Assembly (NCBI GenBank): GCA_022410635.1
Contig: JAJVDF010000046.1
Location: 573,884 to 637,883, forward strand
DNA: 64,000 nt
Source of the DNA: Tretioscincus oriximinensis
Taxonomy: Eukaryota; Chordata; Lepidosauria; Squamata; Gymnophthalmidae
Reading direction: 5' to 3'
Part shown: piece by piece, positions 12,319 through 24,400 of the stretch
Numbering within the stretch: position 1 is the first letter of the stretch
Layout of the letters: every line of letters starts with the position of its first letter
The notes under the pieces: generated by a model
Told to the model about the DNA's origin: nothing
The model's input: the letters and a program-made list of their open reading frames with translations, nothing else
Database searches by the model: none
Program-made: the position numbers and the translations under genes

Positions 12319-12467
12319 TTAAAAAGTCCCATATCCGTCACTGCGAGTCGCTACTGCAAATGTGGGGTATGCTTCATAGGTTGCGTAAGCTGTCAGATCT
12401 TGTCCTAGACTCACTGTTTGCTTGAGCTGAGTAGGTGCCACAGTGCCTGCTGCGTTGGCAATATATC
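12319..12467 (-). CDS. A1CF: A1CF coding exon 11 (residues 540-588) and stop codon
   Basis: The terminal coding exon follows a CCCCTACAG acceptor. It encodes [16 protein letters not shown], then [20 protein letters not shown] and the conserved end DGYGTF before TAA (12321-12319). Confidence 0.96.
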
Positions 12468-15400
12468 CTGTAGGGGAATTTAAAAAAACACAGTTTGTTT
12501 AAGCTTTAGGCATGGAGAACAATTTCTCTTTAAAAAACCTATAATGGTGACTACATATGTATAATTTTTGTGATGGTACCTATTGGCCACACTGAGAACT
12601 TTGGGTATGGGGCAGGGCATAAGTATAAAAAGAAGAAGAGAAATTATGCTTCACTCTTTCCCAGAGGTTAATTACATGGTTAATTTTTGCCCTAAGGCTT
12701 ATTCTATCTTCCCCACCAGGTTAAATGATGGTATTCGTATATCTCATTGAAATGCAGATTAGAAATCTGTATCTCTTTCAAATAGCTGAGTTGGCTAGAG
12801 TTGCAGACTAGTGGAAGGAGCTCACTCCTCCCCACGTCCAACACAGGGCTTCGAAACCCGATCTCCCAGATGAAAGACTGTTTCCTTAGTGAATGAGCCA
12901 TTCATGCCTACATAAATAAATAAATAATACTTGCGATTGCTTGTTTTCAAACAGCTAAAGTGGCTGAAGCTAAGGCCTGTAGAGGGAGCTCACCTCTCTC
13001 CACAGCAGACACATGGGCTTTCGATAGGGTGGGGAGCTCTGAGCTATTCAAATGAAAGCTCTTATGCTAAGAGCACTTAATATATTGACTCCCAAGTTGG
13101 AAGAATGATTACAATGGAGCTGGAGTTTCATCCAATGAGGACACCGTCTAAGGTGAGGAGGACCTGGGGTAACCCTGGAATAAAGGTTAGTGTGGGAAGG
13201 ACTATAGAATGTGTTTTACTTCCATTTAAAAGTTTGAATTGTTACTGATGACAAACATATAGAGATAAAAATGCATTCCTCCCTCACACAACTATAAGTA
13301 ATGGTAAATGAAGGAAAGAGAAAGGTGATTGTAATTAAGCAGTAAATGGCACTGGGTTCAATAAAATGTCAGCATGTCTAACATAATGTGGAAGCTAGAA
13401 TAAGCCTAGACAAATTGATTTTTTTTCCTGTGGCAGGAAGCTGGATTGATTTTTAACTTTTAAAAAGCTCTGAAGTTATCCAATGATTCTATATTAATCA
13501 ACAGTACTGTACTAGCTGGCATGCATTTCCAGTAATGTATCGTGAAAAATGCATAAACATACTTTTAATAAACTGCATGCATATTCTTGTGCTCTTATTC
13601 CCAAGTTACATTTAAAATGATCATTCTAATCTAACTCCATTGAGTGACAGTGTCATAATATGGGAGTGTTGGTTTTTGGCATTGCTGTTGCTTTCTGCTG
13701 AAGTTGACGTTTCCACAGAGATAGCCTTTGATGGTTGTGAACAGTGCCAGCTTTATGAGGGTGCTTCCCCACTACTTTGTTTTGCTATTTATTTTAAATC
13801 CAGATAAACATGTTCAGGATTCTGCCCCACCTTCCTTCAATTTTTGCACGCTGTTTCCTGTTTACCCATTACATTTCCTTATATTCTTGTACATCACATG
13901 TCCCATAAATCACTGCTGCACTGATTTTACTACAATTCCCAGCATGCTCTGCGAGCCGATTACCGTTTTCCCACAATGGAAGGCCCCACAATGGCTATTT
14001 CTTTTTTGGATTTTGGAGAAGTCCATGTAATCAGACAAACAGCAGTGGCTGGAAACTCGAAGACCACTAGGCTGACCAGATGACCCCTTTTTTGGGGGGG
14101 AGGGGTTTAGAAACCTGGGTTTGGAGTGCCTCATGGTTTTGCTGAAGAAATTCTTTGTTGAAAAAAATATTTTTTTTCAAAAAAAATTTCCTTTTATTTT
14201 TTTTTCCTCAGGGAAAACTGGGAGGCACTGCAAAACCAGGCTTTCACCCCCCAAAAGGGGATTATCTGGTCAGCCTAAAGACCACGGGCCTTTTTATCGA
14301 GTGGATTGCTGAACCTGCATGAACTCATGAGGCACACTCAGCATAATCTAAACACCATCTTTGTAAAATTTCTTCATGAGGATGCAGGTTAAGTGTTACA
14401 CCCCAGTGTTTCCTGGGACTGCTGCATCTTGAGATATACCTCTGTGGGACACTGGCAATGTGTCCACAGAATTTTAGTTAGGCCACAGCAACTAGAGAGT
14501 TTACGTTGCATCCACACATTATTCTTTTCATGCTTTCCTAATGGTAAGATGGTCTGGTTGCACATATTTTGGTGTCTATTGCCACATGGTTGCCATTCAC
14601 GCCATCCTAGCATATGGAAGGTTGGAAACGAACAGCACATGGATGTATCTCTAAACATCCTGGATGCTATGGCCAAGCTAAAATGCTGCAGGGACACTGA
14701 TGTTGTTAATTTACATGCGAAAGCAGAGGTGCCTAAAGGCAGCAAATGCAAATTTAATTTTTAAGGGCAAAAAACAAAGTCCAAAGAATAGCCAGCATTT
14801 TAAAACAACAAAACAGGGAAATTAATACTGCTGAATTTTGATTGGAAAGTCTGGCTGTGAGCATTTAAGAGCCTTGGACAAGCAAGTTATGCACATGTAT
14901 TTTTTAAAAGTTACTTTTTTCCAGTCTATCCTACTTGACCACGTAATCCATATGAGTTAAACCTGAAAAAGGCTGCATCCCCACATCATTTATTTGTTCC
15001 ACTATGACTGGATATTTCACAATAAAGCACCGTGAGGATGGATTTATTCTGCAATATCCATGCTTTATTGTGGAATATTCAGTTATAGTGGAATAAATAA
15101 GTGATGTGTGGGTGCAGCTTTAATCTCCCAAACAGATTAAAATGTGTGAAATAAAAACACCCCCCCAAAAAGAGCTGAAATTTCTTTCAGTGTGCAAAAG
15201 TACAAAACATGATTCTTCACTGGCAGTTTTCATTATACCTGGAAAAGTTGCTGTAGCAGAAGGCGCCTCTGACCCCTCCAGGGGAATCCCCAGGGTTTGG
15301 AGAGTATATTCTGCTGCATATGTTTTGGCTTCGTCTACATAAGGACTGAGCTTGGGCGGTGTGAAGGGATGCCTAAAAGTAAATGGTAAAAATTAATCCT

Positions 15401-18400
15401 TTCTATTTGTCTGAATAGCACCTGGACAAACATCTTCTGCATCTTTGGAAGGTTCAAATGAAGCCTTGTCTTCTAGTGTGCCACCAAGGCTGGGGTATTA
15501 CTAGACGGTGGAGATGTGTGAATATGGCATACCTTCATAATTCAATTTCACATTTCTTTCCTGGCCATCAGAGTTCATATAAGCTTTGGAGTCAGCATGG
15601 GGACTGTCCTTTCTGGAACAATTAGATGACTCCAGTTAGTGGACAGCTCCAATTGACCCAATCCTACTGATCCAATAGAGGTAAGTATAGAAACCTGCCT
15701 GAAAGCAGGCATAGACAGCATCACTAGCTTGAAGAGTCTGATCACAAGCTTTAAGAATGTGCTTATGTCCACATACCTGATGAAGACACTGTCCATTATC
15801 TTTCAGAAGCATCACAGAATGAATTTCCAGTGATACAGTCAAATTTGCCAGGCTAACTGAATAGAAATAATCTCCATGTGCCTGGCAGAATGTTGATTCC
15901 TTCATCCATTCTTCCATTCCAGTCCCTCTGGAAGCCAGATGCATAATAGTACAACCATTCCTCGTATAAGGTCAGAGTTTCTAAGCAATTATTTGTTCCT
16001 TATATATGAGGAAAGTGATTGCCAATCATTAAAAACCAGCACTCAGGGGAACTGGTATGAGTAGCTCAAGTGAGGAATTACTGCCTTTATGCAGGAAAAG
16101 ACTTTACTCATCATCTGGCAATCTTCTTGCTTTGCCTGAAAATCTAACAGGCCACTAATATCGTTGGCCATTAGTATAATTGGCCACTAATATTGTTTTT
16201 TGCCATAACAACAAATTCATACTTTTACTACTACTGTTTCAAAACCTACTAATGATTATATAGGCAATTTCTAGACATGATAATCTGAACCAGTGGCTCA
16301 GAACATGACAAGCCTGCTGATATAGTCCATAGAAAGGTGATGACCTGGAACAGTCCTATCTGCATGGCAGGGGGCAACAGGAGGAGAACCATGGGGAAGG
16401 TGGGAGCAAAGTATTTTATAAAGGAGACATTGAGAATGAGGCAGGAGAGGCAGTGGGCAGGGTCTCAGGACAGCAGCCATAATTTAAACATGGTGAGCTT
16501 TTTAAGCATGCATATGGGAGTGGAGCATGACTTGGGTGGGGTGTCATAGGGGGTGGGTTTTGGGTGAGGGTGCTGCTTGGGCAAAGAGAACAGTTTACAT
16601 ACAGTAATTCTTTTTTTTTAACAATGTTGGTAAAAGACAGTGCAATCATTATTAAATAACATTATGTCTTATAGAGGACACAATTATGTTATTATTTGGC
16701 TTATGTAGCAATGTTAGCAGGCCAGGCTTCCCTCCCCTATGTATCAGTGGTGCACTAATAGACTGGATGTGGGGCTCCACTGAAGAAAGAGAAGGCATCT
16801 GGGGCCAGTCCTTTTCTGCTAGCAACCTCTTCACTTGTTCAGCTTCCTGATGCAGATACACTCACAATTCATACATAGAGGTTTTGGCTCCTTTATTGAC
16901 ACTCAAGTCCCCCAAACACTTTTGTCAGGGGAGGTCAAGACTGGCTACCATGTGTGTTTATCAAAAAGTATGGATGGCCTAATGGAACTGTGGCCTGGCT
17001 TTCCCTTTTAATGTCCTTGACATACAGATTTTAACAGGTGGGCCACAAAATTGCTCAGAGATTTGTGGGAATAAATCAATAATGCTGTTATTGCAAAGGG
17101 AAAGCATATTCTGTAAAGATTTAAACATATCATCAGTTGTAGGACTCTACAAGTCATCAATATTGGGAAGCCTCCAGAAAATATTCCAGTCCCATCAAGA
17201 GGAATAATTACGTACAACGTTGGATTCTGGCTGGCAAGGGCTGGAATTGAGATTTTATATAAGAACAACTGTCTTTGGTCTTGTCCAATGGCGGAATGAA
17301 GTTGGTAGACTGGCTGTCCCCAGCTGTTCTTCTGGCAAATCTCTTCCAGTATCTAAAAGGCATAGTAATGAATGACAAACAATATTGAAAACTGCGCAGT
17401 TTAGTATTTTAGTAAATTACTGGTAGTTTGGCACATTGTGGTATTTAGATGATGATACAGGAGTAGGGCCTTGTCTGNGATGGCACCTTGACTACAGAAT
17501 TAGACTGACCAGATTTTCTGAGACCCAAACTTGGGTAATTAATATTAAAGCTAGTTTGCATAATCATGAATATGTAAATCACCCTTCAACATGCACACCC
17601 CTTTGAAATCCATGCCCAAGAAATCTGTGAAGCAGTGTATGAGGATTTAAAGTGCATGAGAATTTTTGAAGTGTGTGAGAATTTTTCAAAGTGCATGAGA
17701 AATTTGCGTTTTTTTAATTTTTTTACTGAGGGTGCCTTCAGGAGCTGGCCCTGGTTGCCAAAGCTCCCTAGTAGTGGTGCAGTGAATTTTTTTTTCAAAA
17801 ATTTTTTTTTNAAATGTGCTAAAATTTTTTGAAGTGTGTGAGAAAGGGGAGGGGAGGGTGCCTTCAGGAGCTGGCACTGGTTGCCAGTGGTGGTGCAGTG
17901 ATTTAAAAAAAATAATTAAAAAAATAATTATTCCTCCCCCCCCCCCCAGCAAATACTGGGGAAATCACACACATCCAGGAGGGCAGGGTAGACACCCCAA
18001 AACTGGGATTCCCCCCCCCAAAAAAAAGGGGTCATCTGGTCAGCCTACTACAGAAAGTTTTGTTTAATTTTCATTTTTTTTTCAGATTTTGTTGTAAGCA
18101 GCCACATTATCACCTCTTATTTCATTGTTTCTGTTAAAATACTTATTTTTAATAAGTCATCTCTTTTGGGAATAGCAAGTATGTGAATGAAAAAATTAAC
18201 TCAGGTCCACAGGAACAGCGTGGAATGTAGCATGGTTAAGAACAGATAAAACAGATCTATATAAATCATCACTAGAAACAGTAACTGTTAGAAGAAACTG
18301 TCCATATAGTGAAGACCTGAATTAACAGAACTCTTCCAGAGATGCCTTAAGGCTGTTTATTTAAGCATATTCTACAGGGTGGCTGCTACCACGGAGAAGA

Positions 18401-21400
18401 TCTAGTTATGATACTGCTAGATATTTCTTTCCCTTTCCCAAGATTCAGTTCTTAGGCCCTTGTTATTTTTCTATATACACCTTTATTAGGAAATCTTATT
18501 AGTTTGTTTAGCTTTCAACGCTATCACTACACTGATGACACACAATATTAAGCATAAGGGGAAAGATTAGAAGTAGAAAGATATAAATCTTTCTACTCTT
18601 AATCTTTCCCCTTATGTTTAATATTGTATTATTGCATGCCTCTTAACAATTTCTAATTAAATTCTATATAAAAATTAAAATTAAACCTGGCTAATACTGA
18701 ACTACAAGTTTTTCCCTCAAATCTTCCCTGTTTTCCTCCTTGCCACAATTTTCATTAGCATTAACAACATTTTTATCTCTCCTGTATAGGAAGCTCGTAG
18801 TGTTGGTTTTCTTTTTAATTCTTCTTTGCCTTTTGATTGGTAGATTGAGTCAACTGCTAAATCATGTTGGTTCTTATATAATATCACTAAGATATTGTCT
18901 TTTGTCTGAGTCAACTTGACCAAGATCATTTAGTAAACTAAATATCTACTGCTTCATCTATTGAGACCTCTTGGCCTGTCAACATAACCTCTTTGGCTGC
19001 ATCCAGATGACGGGGCTGAACCAGTTCATTGTGATACTTTTCATTTTTTTCTGTCTGAGTGCAGGACATATGGCAGAGAAAATCCAGCAAAGGAGCTAGC
19101 AGCACTTTGAGACTAACTTGAGAAAAGTGGTTGGCATAAGCTTTCGTAGACAGGTCTACTTGTCTACTGAAGAAGCATCTGAAGAAGTAGACCTGTCTAC
19201 GAAAGCTTATGCCAACCACTTTTCTCAAGTTAGTCTCAAAGTGCTGCTAGCTCCTTTGCTGGACTTTCTGCTATACTAACACGGCTATTCCTCTGAAATC
19301 TGGTACAGAAAATGTCTGTGATGAACTTCTTTTGCTTGATTATGTAGTTATGAAGTATCATGACAATGCCATGAGGTACGTGAACTCACCAATTAAAAGA
19401 CACGTCAGCTGATTGCATTCATTTGCATTCTCATGCGATTTCAACAGACAACCAGACATGGTCGAGAGCACACATCCACACAAAGGGAACCTGAAGTGTT
19501 CCATTTTATTGACATGTTATCTTTAATCTGGAATCCTGGAATCTTCTAGTTACAGATGTATATACATCTGTCACTGATATATATTGGAAGATAATGGAAT
19601 CTCATTTTTATGGATGATGGGTTACACAAATGGAATGCTCAGCTGGGAATCAGGTAAGAAATTACCATCTGGATCCAGCATTTGTTTCCATTCAACATTC
19701 CGCTCTTTGTAAAGAGCTTCAAGGCTTTACACAATCTAGCTTCACCCTATCGTTCAGCTCTTGTTACATTCTGCTGATCTCATACTTTTAAGTTTATGTA
19801 TTCTCAAACTTTACTTTCTGTAAATTTTCTTATTCAGCTGAGGGTTTCTTCTTCTATGAATTCTCATACTTTACATTCTATGGTTTCTCATATTCATCTG
19901 AGGGCTTCTTTCAACAGCAATCAGTTTCTCTCTTTGCTGACTTTAAGTTTCAATTAAAAACTATTTTGTTTTCCAGACTGTTTTGATCTCTTCAGTTATT
20001 GGTTTTTGCTATCTGATTGATTCTATTTCTTTTGATTATTAGGCTTTCTGCTGCCCCACTATTTCTCACTCTCACTGAATCAGGAACCTAGCTGTAAGTC
20101 CAGACACTTCTTTCTCCCCCCTGAATTTGTAGTGAAATGGGAAAGGAAACCTTGTGCATTTTACTATGTATCCCAGGAGGCTTTGGGAATAAAAGTTCCA
20201 AGAAAAAGCATTTTCTCTCCTGTTATTGGCTGTTGTCTCTTTTCTAACTCCCCCCTCTCCTTGAGAATTTTTTTTAAAAAAAAGAACAAAAAAATTCTTG
20301 TTATTTCAAGAAATGAAATGGCAAGAAATGCTCCTAGCCATTTCAGCAGGAAACATAGGGTTTTCTTGTGCCCTGAAAAGAAGGGTGAGATGAATATAAA
20401 TTGCCATAGAAGTATTTGGACAAAAAGCTGAAATGAGGGTCTTTTAGAGAGCTATGATTTTTACAGCCCTTCCATCATATGTGTAAGATACGTCTATGTC
20501 ATGACAGGTCAGTGAAAGAAAATTAATGCGTGGATACACCCTTACTATTGTCCTTTATCCTTGATTTATTTCAGTAATTAACTGTACTTTTTACTCCAAC
20601 TTATTGTATTTATTTATGTTTTACTTCCTGATTGTATGCTACTTTCAGGCTTTATTATTGTATGCTGTAAGCTGTATTTTGTTTTTTAACTTTAAAACAC
20701 TATGCACTCCTGTGGTGCTATATAAGTAAACAACAACAATAATATTATTCTTTAATTTGTGGAACTTCACTTGATCTTGCAAAATATTTTGCAAGTGTGT
20801 AGTAAGATGTCACTACACAAGACCCAAAGGGGCTTTTCTCAGGTCAAAAACTAAGTAGATGATCAGAGACATGGTGATAGAGGATCAGAATGATCCTACT
20901 TCTGTGTCCTGTTGGAACGTCCCTGTGCACATGTGCAGACACAACCCTGAATCTCCATTCCATAAACATAGGCTGCGTTCACACGACGAGCTAAAAACTG
21001 GAATAATGCTATATTCCGGAATATAGCAATGATGTCAGCGTGCACACCACGAAGCTATATTCCGGAATATATAATGGCGAGTCTGTGCACACGTATACTT
21101 GAATTCTTGTGATACGCAGCTGGCTGTGCCACATTGCTTCAGCTGTGCCATCCTTCCAGCCAGTCCTCTGCCTGCTTTCAGAGGCTGCTGCCTTTAGATT
21201 GGCTCGGCGAAGCTACGAGCAGCATTGAGACATCCTGTTAACCTTCCAACCTCCTCCACCTCGCCTCAGTCGAACCATTTGACAGTGATGACATCTTGCT
21301 CATCGCTTCACCGAGCCGATCTCCAAGCAGCAGCCCNCAAAAGCAGGCGGAGGGCTGGCTGGAAGGAGGGCACAGTTTAAGCAACACGGCAGAGCCGGCT

Positions 21401-24400
21401 GTGTGTCACATGAAGCCTTTTCCTAAGCACAGCCAGCCCTCCACCTGCTTTCAGGGGCTGCTGCCTGGAGATCGGCTCAGCGAAGCAACGAAAAGCATTA
21501 AGATGTCCTGTCAACCTCCCCACCTACTTCTCGCCTCAGCCNAACCATTTGACAGCGACGATGTCCTGCTCATCATTTCGCTAAGCCGATCTCCAGGTAG
21601 CAGCCCCCTAAAGCAGGTGGAGGGCTGGCTCAGCTTAGGAAAATGTGGGCAGATTTCCCCGCCGAAGCAAGGAGGCAGCACTTCCCTGTCCTCTCTCCCC
21701 TCCTGTCTCTCGCACTAATGTGTTCACACAGGAGAGGAAGGGGGTTGGTTACAAGATGACAGTGGTTGGCTAGGAGATGTCGGAGGTTCTCAGCAATAAT
21801 GCCTGAATATCCCAGCAATAGTTTATTCCGGGATAAATGGTGCTTAACACGTGTGCCAGAACCTCCCTCATCTCACACCGATTGAGGAATAAAATAGCTG
21901 TTTGAACGCACCCTTAATCAGAGTTGTGAACATTCTGCTTTATATAATACTAAATGGTTTCATTGAAGCAAACACCCCAGCAGACAAATACAAATGCTGA
22001 ACCTAATCATTTCCAGATAACTAGGAATAGTGGTGGAGGGCTATGCGAGTTGATGTAGAAGTTACTAAATCTTGTCTCTTTTATAACTGTCTTGAGGCAT
22101 GATTTGCTGGAATTTGGCAGGAGCAGAAGTTTTCCTTGGCCAAAGAACGAAATGGTGTTTATTTTTTAAAGTTACAGCATGATCCCATTGCTTCAATCAG
22201 GTTCTGCTATGTTGAACCTTGCCTGTCATGCCCTGCTCTGACTCTAGCTTGATAATCAGTAACTACAGCATCAGTTTGTCTACAAATTTGAACAAAAAGG
22301 TGAAGGAAAACTTTCTTGTGTACGCCTTTTCCTTTTAAAAGCAACTGTGATTACTAGATATATGACTATGAGGTACTGCACTCACCTGTGGAGCAAGCTT
22401 AATCCCTTGTGCCTTTATGCTGACATGGTTCATTGGTGTAAGTTCCATCCCAGGCAACAGGTCATATAGTTTCTCTTCCCCTCTCTTGTCTCCCTTGAGT
22501 TGGTATCCACGACCCAGGGCAGTATTAGCCAAGTAGCCACGACCTCCTAGTCCTCTAACTCCGGCAGCCCCTACAGGTACATTCATGTAAATTTCTAGGA
22601 ATGTAAGAAGGCATTAAACCAAATCAAATCACCAGAAGAGCTCTGATTCTTAATGTATTGGAAGGCCTGAGAACCAATACTGGACCTTTTCATAGCTGTT
22701 AGTAGACTGGATTCTAATCTGCTTCTAGGCCTCTTTTATCCATACATTAGGGTGGACCAGAGAGGCTTTGTCTTTTCCTAATGTGCACCATCAACACAGA
22801 AGACCATACTAGGATGCCCCTGATCCAGTCTACCAGCAGACCTCTTTTCAAGGTCTACCAGTATACTAGGTCTATTATACTCCATTGAAGGGTGTAGATG
22901 GCATGCCTCTGTAGTCTGGTATCCCACATGAAACCCATTTTGATGACCCAACAAAGGGTACAATTAAAATGCTCAGAAGATCTGAGGGCCAGGTACTTTT
23001 GTTTTCCTGGTCTTCAGAGCTCCTAATGCTGGTTCAGAGGCTGGTATGAGCTTTGGAACCAGCACAGGGGCTGATGTGGAACAAGCTACCCCAGTGTGGA
23101 TGAGCTTGTTGGAGGACACGAAAAAATGTCCTAATCTGAGAGGAATTGTTTATTTCTGGCTTGGAAATTCACCAACTAAAGGAACACCAAAGATGCGTGT
23201 GAATATAGTTACTGGCTCTTGAGATAAAGACTGGTCATAGGGGGGAATGCTAAAGGTCTGTTTGTTATGGAAAAGCGATGCATATACCTAAAGAATGAGA
23301 TTTTAGCAACACTGGGAAATAAATGTTTCAGCTGTTTTCTTCTTTATCTCTCACATCAATTTAAGCTGTTCACAAATATTAGCCACTAATATGTATCTGC
23401 AGCCCAGCTTTTATAGAACATAACTCACTGGAAAGTAGCAGTGCACTGTGTACAGGTCTTCTATTATTGCCTTTGAAGTCAAGAGCAAATAATACTCATA
23501 GATGTGCTCAAGCATCAAGGGGATTGGACTGTTCTAACTTTGATTGTGCCTTGTGGGTTTTCTGTTATTTTTAGTTTCAGCAATTTCAGCTGCCATGCTT
23601 TTAGGNATTTTGGACTGCCTCAGTCTATAAAACACCTAGGACATGTGAGCTGCAATTTTTGTAATCTATAGTCACAAAAAAAATTTCCAACCATATCACT
23701 TTTGCATTATTTTTCAGTCTTACTGTTGTTATTCTAAGCCATGTCTTGGTCAAGTTCCATTTATGAATTGTCTTCAGATAACACTACTGAATACTCAGTC
23801 CTTTGTTCTGCTCACATTGACAACAACCTTTATACATTTATAAATAAAAATAAGTTACTTACTTATGGACATAACAATAACACAATCCCATCACTTAAAT
23901 TACAATAAAATAGAATAAAAATGGATAATAAAATAAATATAAAGGGTTGATTAAAAAACACCGTACAGTATAGGATACCAAGGAATTTGTAAATCATTGA
24001 TTTAGCTTGCTCAGTCCTAGTGGACTGTTCCATCTTAAGAAATTCTGAAATATACTGCTCAAAACAATTAATTGTTTCGAGCTGTATATATCATAGCTGT
24101 AGTTTATCCATGTCAGTGCAGTGGGTATTTCTTATGGGTATTGTTTATTATTTCATTCTTTTGTTTTACAAAACTTTCCAGTGTTTCTCACTCCTTTTAA
24201 GTAAAAAATAACTGTAACCCTCTTGTTTCTAGAAGGAAAAATTCTCATCTCCCACCACCAGCTCCTCGTTGGTTTGGCTAATTTAGATGACAGGGAGAAA
24301 ATGTGGAATCCTGTTTAGATCCCACAGCTACATATTACTGTCCCTACTAGCAACAGAGTGGAAATTGCATTTGCACAGGGTGGAATCTATAGGTCTTACC

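Noticed and set aside
14389..14764. Opposed open frames of 120 and 123 codons on the two strands
   Set aside because: Neither translation shows a recognisable motif; they lie in an A1CF intron, and long opposed frames arise by chance when stop-codon complements are rare.
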